DNA of 64,000 bases, from assembly GCA_019704295.1 (NCBI GenBank), contig AP024596.1, forward strand, positions 558,001-622,000. The letters run 5' to 3'. Position numbers and translations under genes: made by a program. This document shows, one piece after another, positions 8,531-17,976 of this stretch (position 1 is its first letter; the number at the start of each line of letters is the position of its first letter). This stretch comes from Sulfolobales archaeon HS-7 (GTDB lineage Archaea > Thermoproteota > Thermoprotei_A > Sulfolobales > Sulfolobaceae). The notes under the pieces were generated by a model. The model was not told the origin of the DNA. It was given only the letters and a program-made list of their open reading frames with translations, and searched no databases.

Positions 8531-10381
8531 TTAGATCAGATGAGAGGCTATTACGAATTCCGCATGGGACCAAACTAGCGGGATAACAGAGGACGATTTA
8601 TATGTATACGGGTCGACTTGTTCAGGTAAAAGACCGGCCGGGTTAGCCCTCTCTATAACCCAGTTTATCAGTGACAACGCTCCGCTTACGTTACCTAGCA
8701 TAGAGTTGTACTCAGCCATCCAGAGTGTACATATTATCCAAGGATTCGGTTTATCCGAAGTCCTCCTATATGGATCGTTCTCATACCTAGCAATTCCTCC
8801 TCCTGATGAGAGCAACGACTTAACCGCATTCATAGTTGCCTGCGACACCTTATCAAAAGGATCAAACATGCCGAAGAAGATTGAGGCGTAAACGCTCGAA
8901 TCAATAGTCTTATCTGGTACTAAATTTTCATCTAATCTCCTGATCATTCTTCCATCACTAACCATCCTCTTCATTGTTTCGCTCTTTACTTCCTCAGCAA
9001 CTGTCAACATATCCTTAGCCAATATGTCATCACCCATATCATTTACCAGCCTAGAAGCAGTCGTCAACGCGCCGTAGATGGTAGCAACAGTATAGGTATG
9101 TACACCGAACCTCTCCTCCCATAGATCAAAGGATGGCTTTGGAAGACCTTCTTCCATATAATTCATTATAAATCTGATAGCTGGCTTAGTGAATCTTTTG
9201 TAAATTTTTACTAATTCGTCTAAATCTTTGTAAAGTTCGTAATGTTTACCAATTGCCCAGACGGTTAATGCAGTCTCGTCCTCTTGAATAGGTAAGATCT
9301 CCTTTCCTGAGAAAACCCAGGGATGCCAGGAACTTGCCAACGTCATATCGGGATTGTATTTTTGAAATAGATAGCCCTCATCAGTAGCCATGCCCGAGAT
9401 GAAATTTAAGTACCGTAGACTCAAATCGCTATAACCCGCCACATCTAGCGCATAGCTTGCGTATGCCGCATCTCTAGGCCAAATATAATTATAAGTATCG
9501 CCATAGAGGTGGGCGAACGAGTAGTCAGAGGACGCTATTATTGAACCGTTGTCTCCGAGATGAGAACGAAGAACTAGGAGACTTATCTCGTATTCATTCT
9601 TTAAGGACTCTATGACTTTTTTCGCCCGCTTCATCCAGCTCTGCCAGAAAAGGTATGCCATTCCAAGTTCGCCCTCCATTAACGTTATGTCGATATTTTT
9701 GAGCCTAGATCTAATCGCCGAGAGATCTTCTGCTAACGTAAGCACGTGATAAAACCTGGAGGAGCCTGAGGGAGATAATTCAATTCTTACTTGAATTATA
9801 GACTCCACATCTCCTTGCGCTATTGGATAACTAAACACCTCCTCCTTTTTTACCATGTTCTCAATATCACTTTTACCCATCGCAAAAGAGAAAAATTGAG
9901 GTGATATCGGAGACATTACTTTCATGCCTACATATCTTCTAGATTTATAGTGTATTATGGAAAATGTCTTAGGATCGTAAAAAGAGGTATCGCCAATTGG
10001 ATTTCCGTAAAGATCAAAGTCATTAAGAAAAAACAATGAGATCTTCTGTTCCTTTTCAGACTTATTCTCAATTTTGAAAACCCTAAACAGAGTAGGCTGA
10101 TCAAGTTCTAAGTAAGAATGTGTAGTTAAGGTTACCCGTTTGTCTTTACATTCCGTGAACACAACAAAGGTATTTCTCTCGTACCTTGACTCGCAATTCC
10201 CTCCAGCGAAGTCAATTTCCTCCCCATTACTGAAGATTAATATCCTTTGGGTCTTTCCGTTTGTATGATTTTCCATTCCTACGTGTGGGTAATACAGATC
10301 GATAATCTCTCCTTTTAAATCGAAATTAATTAAGACCTTGCCGTTTCCAAGACTTATTGCCCTTTCATCAGTTAGCAACAT
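8531..10381 (-). CDS. Glycoside hydrolase family 15 (glucoamylase/trehalase-type)
   Basis: 616 residues, the usual length of archaeal GH15 enzymes. An N-terminal beta-rich super-sandwich domain (to about 260) is followed by an (alpha/alpha)6 catalytic barrel. Seen: YNYIWPRDAAYASYAL, the substrate-binding WPRD segment; PSFDLWEERFGVHTYT with the probable acid Glu; and GLLPEQVDPYT with the second carboxylate. GH15 members cleave alpha-1,4-glucans or, in some Sulfolobales and Thermoplasmatales, trehalose. Adjacency to treT makes a trehalase function possible, but sequence alone does not separate the two. The ATG lies 26-27 bp from a TTTAAA box, consistent with leaderless expression. No signal peptide, so probably intracellular. 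Confidence 0.88.
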   Translation of the reverse strand: MLLTDERAISLGNGKVLINFDLKGEIIDLYYPHVGMENHTNGKTQRILIFSNGEEIDFAGGNCESRYERNTFVVFTECKDKRVTLTTHSYLELDQPTLFRVFKIENKSEKEQKISLFFLNDFDLYGNPIGDTSFYDPKTFSIIHYKSRRYVGMKVMSPISPQFFSFAMGKSDIENMVKKEEVFSYPIAQGDVESIIQVRIELSPSGSSRFYHVLTLAEDLSAIRSRLKNIDITLMEGELGMAYLFWQSWMKRAKKVIESLKNEYEISLLVLRSHLGDNGSIIASSDYSFAHLYGDTYNYIWPRDAAYASYALDVAGYSDLSLRYLNFISGMATDEGYLFQKYNPDMTLASSWHPWVFSGKEILPIQEDETALTVWAIGKHYELYKDLDELVKIYKRFTKPAIRFIMNYMEEGLPKPSFDLWEERFGVHTYTVATIYGALTTASRLVNDMGDDILAKDMLTVAEEVKSETMKRMVSDGRMIRRLDENLVPDKTIDSSVYASIFFGMFDPFDKVSQATMNAVKSLLSSGGGIARYENDPYRRTSDKPNPWIICTLWMAEYNSMLGNVSGALSLINWVIERANPAGLLPEQVDPYTYKSSSVIPLVWSHAEFVIASHLI

Positions 10382-10404
10382 GGAAAAGATATATTAATAC
10401 ATCG

Positions 10405-10410
10405 TTTAAA
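10405..10410. promoter_or_regulatory. Palindromic TATA-like TTTAAA between GH15 and a small membrane protein gene
   Basis: TTTAAA is centred about 26 bp before the GH15 ATG on the minus strand and about 22-25 bp before ATG codons at 10429/10432 on the plus strand. Being palindromic, it could serve divergent leaderless transcripts. This is spacing evidence only. Confidence 0.4.
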
Positions 10411-10490
10411 ATATCTCTGTTGATAAAAATGATGACGAACCTCCGAGCTCTATGTATGGCTGAAACGCTCTGGGCTGAAGAGGGATTCCG

Positions 10491-10781
10491 GTGAGAAGAT
10501 TCCTTCTTTCCTCAAATAGGACCCTCACGTATGTAATAACGATAGTAGCTGGTATTATAACGAAGATCGGTACGGGTTCCGATAAACTGACCGCAGCCAT
10601 CTTTTTCATTTCACTATATCCCTTAATCTTTTTAGAGGTCTCAAACGAGGCAGAGTTGACACTAATGTTATTCAGATCTACCGGTTTGGTGCTTTTACTT
10701 AGCATATCACTTGTTTTCTTACTTATAGCACGAGGAGGCCAAAAAGTAGCTAGAATATTTAGAAAAGGGTTTTTAAAATAA
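10491..10781 (+). CDS. Small hypothetical membrane protein
   Basis: 96 residues from GTG 10491, with three hydrophobic stretches (about 13-27, 35-50, 68-82) and a basic tail ending ARIFRKGFLK, as expected of a small membrane protein with an inside C-terminus. No family recognised. A leaderless-looking ATG at 10429/10432 opens a short frame that ends at TGA 10492-10494, overlapping this GTG as GTGA. Either a leader ORF is translationally coupled to this gene, or a one-base change has split one gene of about 115 codons. An antisense ORF (10406-10705) is also open; the plus strand is preferred because of the TM/positive-inside pattern. Low-moderate certainty. Confidence 0.4.
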   Translation: MRRFLLSSNRTLTYVITIVAGIITKIGTGSDKLTAAIFFISLYPLIFLEVSNEAELTLMLFRSTGLVLLLSISLVFLLIARGGQKVARIFRKGFLK

Positions 10782-11035
10782 TAGTAGTTTTATCTTAAAT
10801 AAGGGTTAGGGGGAGGAAGCCACTTGATGAAACTCCCTGTGTCGTGATTGGTAGGTAGGCTTCCTAGCCTAAGGGAAGGAGTGATAAGGTTAAGTAACTA
10901 GTATTCACGAGAAGTAAGTGCTAATTACGATAAACGCAGAACTCTAATTTATGGCGGTAATACCCGGTGAAATATGCAAACAAGATTTTTCATTAACAGG
11001 AATTATTAACCTAATTTTTGAAATTCTTGATTATC
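10782..11035. other. Intergenic region without recognised gene
   Basis: About 250 bp. It has a purine-rich start (GGGTTAGGGGGAGGAAGCC) and imperfect GGAAGCC/GGCTTCC inverted repeats near 10815 and 10855, possibly the 3' hairpin of the upstream gene. No tRNA or convincing box C/D RNA seen. Confidence 0.3.
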
Positions 11036-12085
11036 TTATATCGAGTTTAATAGAACGTCTTCGACCTTTTCAATTTGCTCGTTTGTCCCTATCGATATTC
11101 TATAAAGTCCATCATTTACTCTCCTTATTGCAATTCCGTGAGAGAACAGCAGGGATTTCAGATCCCTAGCGTCCTTAATAAGTATAAAATTGGTAACGGA
11201 GTCATATACCTTAAATCCGGCGCGTCTAAGCTTCTCAGTGAAGTTAGACCTGATCTTCGATATTATCGTGGCGTTTTCTAGAGCATATGACGGATCCAGT
11301 AGGGCCTCTATTGCACCCTCCAAAGAAGGGGCTGACACATCAAAAGGTGTAGTCGCTTTTCTTAGCGCATTGGTTATGTTTTCATTAGTAACGAGATAAC
11401 CGACCCTGAAGCCCGCCATTCCAAAAGCTTTACTAAAAGTTCTAATTACTATTAGGTTATCGTATTTATCAACTAGTCTAGTTACAGAGTATCCGGCGAA
11501 CTCGTGATACGCTTCATCAACCACTACTAGCCCATTAGTGGTCTCCAGAATTTCCCTTATTTCCTCCTCTTTTCCACCGAATATTTTAGCGCCAGTAGGA
11601 TTATTGGGATCATCAATAAAGGTTACTTTAGCGTCTCTAACACTGTTAACCAAAGCGTCTGTGTCCGCTCTCCATGTGTAGTTTTCTTCAATCAGGTTCA
11701 CTTTAGTTAAACGCAACTCCTTAACAGAAGAATACACAGAGTACATTGAGTAGCTGGGGAAATTAACCACAGCCTTTTCTCCTCTCCTTAATAAGTTATT
11801 GACGATCAGGCGTATTGCACCATCCCCTCCAGGAGTAGGTATTACGTTTTCTGACTTAACCCCACAGTACCTCCCTGCGAGTACCTTAAACATTTCGACT
11901 CTTTCTGGATTGGGATATCTATTGCCTTCCCTCGCAACCTCAACTATTCTCTTAATCACTCTCTCAGATGGGGAAAAGGGTGATTCATTAAGGTGAAGCC
12001 GTATTATATCGTTATAATCTGTAAAATCGTAAGTCTGAAGTCCTCTTAGGTACTTCAACCTATTATCAAGTTCCTCATTTATCAT
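11036..12085 (-). CDS. hisC: Histidinol-phosphate aminotransferase
   Basis: 349 residues of the class I/II PLP aminotransferase fold, HisC branch. Seen: LHLNESPFSPSERV at the start, TPGGDGAIRLIV, FIDDPNNPTG, VVDEAYHEF and the PLP-lysine segment RTFSKAFGMAGFRVGY, then the late RVNDGLYRISIGT. HisC converts imidazole-acetol phosphate plus glutamate to histidinol phosphate in histidine synthesis. No other his genes are adjacent, so other acceptors (for example aromatic keto acids) cannot be excluded. ATG start at 12085, divergent from the HTH-containing gene at 12131 with a 45-bp shared promoter gap. Confidence 0.85.
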   Translation of the reverse strand: MINEELDNRLKYLRGLQTYDFTDYNDIIRLHLNESPFSPSERVIKRIVEVAREGNRYPNPERVEMFKVLAGRYCGVKSENVIPTPGGDGAIRLIVNNLLRRGEKAVVNFPSYSMYSVYSSVKELRLTKVNLIEENYTWRADTDALVNSVRDAKVTFIDDPNNPTGAKIFGGKEEEIREILETTNGLVVVDEAYHEFAGYSVTRLVDKYDNLIVIRTFSKAFGMAGFRVGYLVTNENITNALRKATTPFDVSAPSLEGAIEALLDPSYALENATIISKIRSNFTEKLRRAGFKVYDSVTNFILIKDARDLKSLLFSHGIAIRRVNDGLYRISIGTNEQIEKVEDVLLNSI

Positions 12086-12130
12086 GATCGAACATTAATG
12101 TTATTTACGTACATCGTAAAATAATTTTTG

Positions 12131-12697
12131 ATGTCGCTAGTAGAGAAGGTGACTAGTGAGAGGACTCAAATCGTCTCATATTATAATCTACCTAAGTTGA
12201 CTATTGTAATTGAGGTTGCAAAGGCTGTGTCTAAGGAAAAACCTGTCTGTATATTTAACTTTGAGATATTGCAGAATATGATAACAGGGGAGGATATCAA
12301 GCTCTCATGTGTACCGGACTCTTACATAATTCAGATAGAACCGGAAGTAGTCAACCCTCGTTCAAACCTCGTTACCCTGATCAAGCCGACTAAGGGGTTT
12401 TTCCTAATTTCAGTCTCAAAGGTAGGTGATAGTAGATATTTAGCAGAAGGTGAGGATGGGTGGAAATGCTATTTCAAAATAACCGGGAACAGGTTAGAGG
12501 AAATTAAGCCAAGTAACGTCCAAGTCGAAATACTGAAACTCATTAGGGAAAACGGTTCCATGAAGATGAGGGACATTGTGGAGATAGTATCGAGGAGAAG
12601 CGGTATAGATAGGCAATGCATTAGAGAGGAAATAGGTGAACTCCTAAGGCGAAAAGCCGTAAAAATGGAAAAAGGCGTGGTTACTCCAGAAGAATAG
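12131..12697 (+). CDS. Hypothetical protein with C-terminal winged-helix-like region
   Basis: 188 residues from ATG 12131 (a TTG directly upstream is also in frame). No named family recognised. The N-terminal two thirds is alpha/beta. The C-terminal 60 residues (QVEILKLIRENGSMKMRDIVEIVSRRSGI through LLRRKAVKMEKG) read like a winged helix-turn-helix with recognition helix and wing. A DNA-binding regulator is possible, but a protein-interaction wHTH is equally so. It is divergent from hisC and its 3' end overlaps the convergent leuS gene by 17 bp. It may be one of the conserved but uncharacterised Sulfolobales proteins. Confidence 0.6.
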   Translation: MSLVEKVTSERTQIVSYYNLPKLTIVIEVAKAVSKEKPVCIFNFEILQNMITGEDIKLSCVPDSYIIQIEPEVVNPRSNLVTLIKPTKGFFLISVSKVGDSRYLAEGEDGWKCYFKITGNRLEEIKPSNVQVEILKLIRENGSMKMRDIVEIVSRRSGIDRQCIREEIGELLRRKAVKMEKGVVTPEE

Positions 12698-15506
12698 CAG
12701 GTCTCAAGGGTATAGCAACTTTTCCAGTAAGATTTGTACCCTCACTTATTTCTATCTTATCCATTCCCGTTCTTCGCTTTATGAATTCGAGATTATCCCT
12801 TATGATATTATACTCGTTAAATTCATTTTCTAATAGGAACTTTCTGAACTCGGGTTCTAACTGGGTTACGACGTCGTAAAGTCTTTGAAGTGCCTTTACG
12901 TCAATCCTCTCCTCTTTTACGACTTCCCTTACGAACTCCTTAAATCCTCCTCCTTTTTCTAGGGAGTTAATGCACGTCCTGAGCAGTTTCATGTTATCCG
13001 AGAACGTTAATTTAGCAGTTTTCCCCTTCTTAATTTCCATTATCGACTGTATATCGGAAATGACCGAGTCGATATAATACTTAATCAGGAGCACATTAAC
13101 ATCGTACTCCTTATTCTCTGGCCATTTAGCATTGATGACAAAACCCTGTCCACCGTAAAGGTGCCATATTTCCTCCGATATATATGGAGCGAAGGGGGAT
13201 AACATAATCGCTAAGTTTTCGAAGAATTCCCTGATAACCTCTTGATTGGGTTCTTGACCAACAGATCTAACCCACTCGAGGTACTCATCATAGTACCTTT
13301 CCATCATGAAAAACGCGTCATTAACAGCTCCTCTGAAATCAAGGGTTTCCATTTCATCACTTACCTTTTTCACCGTTTTCTTTACAATAGAACTTAACCA
13401 CTTATCCTGAAGAGTGCAATACCGTTTTCTATTAGTGTCAAGTCCCTCTTTTGCCGATTGATAGATTTTCTTCAATTTACTGTTAATACTCTTGGCTAGA
13501 TCATCAGTGAAGTTTGCGTCAGACCACAAATCCGCTACACCTACTAACACAAGTCTGACCGTGTCAGGTCCGTACTTCTTAATAGCCTGTTCCAGAGGGA
13601 CGATATTCCTAAGTGATTTACTCATCTTTTTTCCCTCATACAGAATAAAGCCGTTTACGACTATTGACTTTGGCCATAGTTCCCTTGGAAACACCGCCAC
13701 GTGGTTAAACACGAAAAACGAAAGGTGATTAGCTATTAAGTCCTTTCCGCTGTGCCTGGAATCCAAGGGATACCAGTAGACGAATTCATCTCTCATCCTT
13801 TCCAACAATTGCCTATCGATCTTGTTCTCCTCAGACACCTTAACCGGGTCGCCTATACCAAGGAAAACGTAATCCCATAGGGATTGACTTAACTGAGAAG
13901 CCCTTATCTCATTCTCCTTTATTATGTGTGCAACGCAGTAAAAGGCCATGTAAATCGTAGAATCACTTAGGCTTTCTATTATCCACTTTCTATCCCATGG
14001 AAAGGGAGTTCCCAATCCTCTCGTTCTAGCACATGCCCTTCTATCAAGCCAATCGAAAACTGCCTCGAACTCCTTCCTTGCCTCTTGAGGGAATATCTGC
14101 ATTGCACTAAGGTATTCCTTTGCAGTCTTTTTCCACTCCGCGTTCCCGTAGTCTATAAACCACTGATCTTTAACCACATGAACTACAATCTCATTCCCGC
14201 ACCTACAGTAAACAGGCCTGTTCATTATCTCTAAAACTTTCGTACCGAGGCCTTTCTCAAGGATAAATTTCTTTACCACATCCCTAGCCTTTGGGACAGG
14301 CTGTTCAGCGATCATTGACGTTAATTCAGTATTTCCATTAACCAGTTTGCCGAGATCTTTTCTCATTTTTCCTGTGTTAAACTCCAACCTGTATAACTCC
14401 TTAGTTGCCTCCTCCAACTGTTCGTCGTTTTTGGGCTTCTTATCCTCCACTATTTTCTTAGCCGGAATCTCCCCTAGCGAATTCACTTCTATTACGGGAA
14501 TTGGGTTTACGTTCTTTCCCTCTTTAAGCAAGTAGTAATAGTCGAATGGCGCATGGGCGGGGACGCTCATAACTACCCCTGTCGCAGTTTTCGGATCAAC
14601 GAACGATGCGCCAATCACCTTCACTTTATTACCAGTTACCGGATTCATTACCTCCCTTCCGACCAGTTCTGCTCCCTTTAGGGCGACGCCCGTTTCCTTC
14701 ATATTCATCTGAAAGGAGAGTCTCTGGAAAGCCTTCCTAGAGATCCACCAATTACTTCCGTCTACTTCTACTTTAATGTAATCCTCCTTGGGATTGATCC
14801 AAAGGTTCGTTGCTCCGAATATCGTTTCTGGTCTTAACGTAGCAACGGGAAACACTCCATCTTCCGATTGAAAGAAAATAACTGTAAACTCGCCTATTTC
14901 AGGTTCCACATCGGACTTGGTATCATGCATGCCCACTGGCGTGTTATGAATAGGACACCAACCTACTGGATGTTCTCCCGTGACGATGAAGTTTTTTCCC
15001 TTCAGTTTAGAGAATTGCCATACAACCATCGCTGAGAACTCCGGATTGATGGAGGTAAATTCCCTTCTCCAATCTATGGAAAGACCTAGTTTTCTAAATC
15101 CCCTTTCAAATTCTCCCTTAAAGTAGTTAGCCATATATAGCGGATCGGCAAGCTTGGGTATTACGTCTTTGGGGATTTTATACAAGTTCTCGAAGATATC
15201 TATAAGCTCCTTGTCCCCCTTAGCTATATCATCAGCCATAGTAATAATCGGTGTCCCAGTAAAGTGAAAACCCATGGGAAAGAGGACGTTATACCCTCTA
15301 CTTCTCTTGTATCTCGCGAGGACGTCAGCTGTTACATATGTTCTGCCATGACCTATATGAGGTGGGCTGTTAGGATAGGGAAAGGCTGCCGTTACAAAGA
15401 ACTTCTTTCTTCCAGGTTCAGGTTCGGCATTGTGCACTCTGTTCTTTTCCCATTCGGCCTCCCATTTTCCGTAAATTGAAGAAAATTCGTCAATGTCATT
15501 CGTCAT
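12681..15506 (-). CDS. leuS: Leucyl-tRNA synthetase
   Basis: 941 residues, the archaeal/eukaryal LeuRS size. HIGH motif PPHIGHGRTYVT at residues 50-53 and KMSKS (GKKMSKSLRNI) at about 627 are both intact. The CP1 editing domain shows TLRPETIFGATNLW and VPAHAPFDYYYL, with the threonine-rich and Asp editing signatures. Sulfolobales carry two leuS paralogues, one fully functional and one idiosyncratic. Intact catalytic and editing motifs argue for the functional type, but this cannot be settled without the second copy. ATG at 15506; the adjacent plus-strand gene begins 55 bp away, so promoters are shared. The 3' end overlaps the convergent gene by 17 bp. Confidence 0.95.
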   Translation of the reverse strand: MTNDIDEFSSIYGKWEAEWEKNRVHNAEPEPGRKKFFVTAAFPYPNSPPHIGHGRTYVTADVLARYKRSRGYNVLFPMGFHFTGTPIITMADDIAKGDKELIDIFENLYKIPKDVIPKLADPLYMANYFKGEFERGFRKLGLSIDWRREFTSINPEFSAMVVWQFSKLKGKNFIVTGEHPVGWCPIHNTPVGMHDTKSDVEPEIGEFTVIFFQSEDGVFPVATLRPETIFGATNLWINPKEDYIKVEVDGSNWWISRKAFQRLSFQMNMKETGVALKGAELVGREVMNPVTGNKVKVIGASFVDPKTATGVVMSVPAHAPFDYYYLLKEGKNVNPIPVIEVNSLGEIPAKKIVEDKKPKNDEQLEEATKELYRLEFNTGKMRKDLGKLVNGNTELTSMIAEQPVPKARDVVKKFILEKGLGTKVLEIMNRPVYCRCGNEIVVHVVKDQWFIDYGNAEWKKTAKEYLSAMQIFPQEARKEFEAVFDWLDRRACARTRGLGTPFPWDRKWIIESLSDSTIYMAFYCVAHIIKENEIRASQLSQSLWDYVFLGIGDPVKVSEENKIDRQLLERMRDEFVYWYPLDSRHSGKDLIANHLSFFVFNHVAVFPRELWPKSIVVNGFILYEGKKMSKSLRNIVPLEQAIKKYGPDTVRLVLVGVADLWSDANFTDDLAKSINSKLKKIYQSAKEGLDTNRKRYCTLQDKWLSSIVKKTVKKVSDEMETLDFRGAVNDAFFMMERYYDEYLEWVRSVGQEPNQEVIREFFENLAIMLSPFAPYISEEIWHLYGGQGFVINAKWPENKEYDVNVLLIKYYIDSVISDIQSIMEIKKGKTAKLTFSDNMKLLRTCINSLEKGGGFKEFVREVVKEERIDVKALQRLYDVVTQLEPEFRKFLLENEFNEYNIIRDNLEFIKRRTGMDKIEISEGTNLTGKVAIPLRPAILLE

Positions 15507-15561
15507 GGTGTTAATAATATAACAAGCAAAATTTAAAGATATACTTCCGTGTTAGTTCACA

Positions 15562-16014
15562 TTGAGTAAATACATACCAAGAGATTCAAACCTCTTCTCA
15601 ATAATTAATGATATAGAAGAGCTTATTGCTAGGATTGAGCTAGCAAAGATAAAGGGTAACGATGAACAACTCTCCCAGGAATTATACAAAGTCCAAGGAG
15701 AGCTATTGCTAATTCAGAGAAAACTGTTAGGAGGTAATGAGGATATCAAGCAGTTAGTGAACAGGATTCGCGATAAGGTGGATGACTACAAGTCCAAAAT
15801 ATCCCCACCCAATCGATACGTAATGCCGAGCTCTTCCGAGAGCTTGATTTATCTGGATCTGACAAGGATATTTGCCAGGAAAATTGAAAATTCCCTTCTC
15901 AAATATAGAAAGGAGGATCAGGGAGTTGATACGTTTATAATAACATACATGGAAATGCTTTCACTACTTCTATTTTACATGCGCCTCTACATCGAAGGGA
16001 AAAAGGAAATTTAG
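15562..16014 (+). CDS. Hypothetical helical protein
   Basis: 150 residues, TTG start (MSKYIPRDSNLF). Strongly helical with charged heptad-like stretches (IEELIARIELAKIKGNDEQLSQELYKVQGELLLIQRKLL), so a coiled coil or helical bundle is likely. No cysteines, no membrane segment and no catalytic motif are visible, and no family is recognised. It is divergent from leuS across 55 bp. Codon use and length support a real gene. Function unknown. Confidence 0.6.
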   Translation: MSKYIPRDSNLFSIINDIEELIARIELAKIKGNDEQLSQELYKVQGELLLIQRKLLGGNEDIKQLVNRIRDKVDDYKSKISPPNRYVMPSSSESLIYLDLTRIFARKIENSLLKYRKEDQGVDTFIITYMEMLSLLLFYMRLYIEGKKEI

Positions 16015-16376
16015 GTTTAACTGGGAATAATGAGGTACACTTTTAAGTAAATTATTTCGATCTTACGTACATGGCATCTACACATAGCGATTTCTTGTTT
16101 CTCACTAAAATCTAGATCCTGTAGAGGAGATTGGACAGAACCTTTCTATCACGACTTTCGGAAGACGGGTTTACGAAAGAGTCCAAACCCTTGAGTTCCC
16201 CATTCCATCGATATAACTTAGCTTTTAGGGCTAAGATCTAAGACATGTTACGGTTTCTCGTGTGATAATAGTATTTCCAATACAAGCTGTCCATCCTTAC
16301 GGATCTTTCCTTTTCCCTAACCTTCGTCATAGATAAAAGATAAAATTAACATTTACGTATAGTATAGGGATATATT
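16015..16376. other. Intergenic region with hairpins, no gene recognised
   Basis: About 360 bp without a credible ORF. Two short stem-loops stand out: GGGTTT...AAACCC around 16167-16190 and CTTAGC/GCTAAG around 16218-16233. They could belong to an uncharacterised RNA or to a decayed element end. A short match to other relics (TCCATCCTTACGG near 16290) suggests element debris. Confidence 0.3.
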
Positions 16377-16643
16377 GTGGCAGTGAAGAAGTTAGTGCTC
16401 GATGTTCTGAAACCGATAAAAGGGAGAACAATAATATCGATAGCGGATAGGTTGGCTAATTTAGACGGAATAACGACAGTTAACATATCGGTTACCGACA
16501 TGGATGTAGAGACAATGGGATTGAGCATCTTAATTGAGGGAGAGAATATAGTTTTTGATAAAATAGCTGAGGTACTAGAGGAGGAGGGGTGTGCAATACA
16601 TAGCATAGATCAAGTTATAAGTCAAGGAACCCGTGGGAAATAA
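16377..16643 (+). CDS. DUF211 family protein
   Basis: 88 residues, GTG start. It matches the archaeal DUF211 pattern: [73 protein letters not shown]. This is a ferredoxin-like alpha/beta fold of small oligomeric proteins with unknown role. The stop TAA overlaps the ATG of the tRNA thiolation gene by one base (TAATG), so the two are coupled in an operon. That context hints at a link to tRNA thiolation, which is inference only. Confidence 0.85.
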   Translation: MAVKKLVLDVLKPIKGRTIISIADRLANLDGITTVNISVTDMDVETMGLSILIEGENIVFDKIAEVLEEEGCAIHSIDQVISQGTRGK

Positions 16644-17596
16644 TGATTTGTGATAAATGCAAAAATAAGAATGCGGTCGTATATCAGCCTCACATCAGAT
16701 CAAACTTGTGCAGAGAATGTTTCATTAATGATATCAGAGAAAGAGTTAAGAACGAGCTAAGGCAGGCAGGAGTAAATAAGAATTCGAAGGTTCTATTAGC
16801 TGTCTCGGGAGGGAAGGACAGTTACGTTCTTATGGATGTGTTGTCGGACTATTTTGAGCCAAGTAATATCATCGCTTTGAACATAACGGAAGGAATAAAC
16901 GGATATAACAGGAGAGAACATGCGGAACAGTTAAAGAGAATTTCAAAGGAGAATGGAGTTGATATTTCCTTTACTAGTTTTAAGGAAGAAATTGGTAAGT
17001 CCTTAGACGAGATAATGGTTAGAAACCAAAGCGTGTCTGCATGTACCTTTTGTGGAGGATTCAGAAGGAAAATAATTAACTCAACGGCTAGGAACGCTTC
17101 TGCAGATTACGTTGCAACGGGGCATAATCTAGATGATGAGGCTCAAACGGTTATTATTAATATTCTTCGCGGCGACCTAATTCGCCTAGTAAGGTTTGGC
17201 GACCTCCCATTGAAAGTTTCAGATAAATTCGTTACCCGGATAAAACCCCTTAGAAAGATTTACGAATGGGAAACTACTATGTACTCTTTTCTGAACGGCT
17301 ATAAGTTTCAGGAAGTGGAATGTCCTTACATATCGAGAAGACCAACCCTAAGAGCCAAAGTAAGAGAATTGCTATATTCCATTGAGGAAGAAGATCCAGG
17401 TGCATTACTTAAAATCGTGGATAATTTCGATAGAATAGCGGAAGGGCTGAGGAAGACTATTAGTCTTGATAGCAATTTACCTACATGTAAAATTTGCGGA
17501 GAGCCTACAAGCTATGGACGTGATATATGTAAGAATTGCGAGCTTTTGCTAGAATCGGGTATATTGCAGGGAGAGTTACTCCGCCTTAATCGATAG
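16643..17596 (+). CDS. ttuA: tRNA 2-thiolation protein, TtuA/Ncs6 (TIGR00269-like) family
   Basis: 317 residues. N-terminal zinc finger Cys3-Cys6/Cys23-Cys26; PP-loop ATP-pyrophosphatase motif VSGGKDS at 54-60; CTFCGG with Cys134 and Cys137 plus Cys227 (VECPY), the three ligands of the catalytic Fe-S cluster in Ttu[11 protein letters not shown]; and a C-terminal zinc finger Cys282-Cys285/Cys296-Cys299. The enzyme adenylates and thiolates a uridine in tRNA (U54 for TtuA, or U34 for NcsA/Ncs6), taking sulfur from a ubiquitin-like carrier. A MoaD-like protein ending in GG at 25217-25459 is a candidate carrier. Residue choice between U54 and U34 cannot be decided here. It is co-transcribed with DUF211. 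Confidence 0.85.
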   Translation: MICDKCKNKNAVVYQPHIRSNLCRECFINDIRERVKNELRQAGVNKNSKVLLAVSGGKDSYVLMDVLSDYFEPSNIIALNITEGINGYNRREHAEQLKRISKENGVDISFTSFKEEIGKSLDEIMVRNQSVSACTFCGGFRRKIINSTARNASADYVATGHNLDDEAQTVIINILRGDLIRLVRFGDLPLKVSDKFVTRIKPLRKIYEWETTMYSFLNGYKFQEVECPYISRRPTLRAKVRELLYSIEEEDPGALLKIVDNFDRIAEGLRKTISLDSNLPTCKICGEPTSYGRDICKNCELLLESGILQGELLRLNR

Positions 17597-17976
17597 CTCC
17601 GAAACAGTTTTTCCCTTTTATGATTAAAATAGCAATATACTCCTCATATCATATTAGTTCCCATATTGGCCAAAATTGCTTATACCTGAGGTTTATGAGT
17701 AGGGAATTAGACCCAGTTCGTAACAACTCCGCGTCAAGCTGTCCTTTTGAAGGAGTTCATACGGGAGACGGTCCCTTCCGCCTGAAGCGTCTGGTAAGAT
17801 AAGAAACCCTACGGGCATAAGCTATTTGTGGAACTTCTCTTAACTATCCGTTTGTTGAAAGGTCCCGCAACCTTAGCTAACATTATGCTCGAAATCCTCC
17901 CAAAACGTTTAAATGCTAAATTTCACTATTAAGTTAAACCTAATTTTAATAGAGTATAAGAAATAGGATAAGGACA
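17597..17976. other. Intergenic region, probable element debris and promoter
   Basis: A 60-codon frame at 17620-17802 (ending RLKRLVR, then ETLRA after a stop) resembles the low-complexity C-termini of Sulfolobales TnpB relics more than a gene. The last 80 bp is AT-rich and carries the promoter of the debranching enzyme gene. Confidence 0.3.

Noticed and set aside
10406-10705. 99-codon minus-strand ORF upstream of GH15
   Set aside because: Overlaps the GH15 promoter box and is antisense to a plus-strand ORF with better membrane-protein features; kept only as an alternative.
17620-17802. 60-codon ORF
   Set aside because: Low-complexity, resembles a decayed TnpB tail and lacks a promoter or homologous features.
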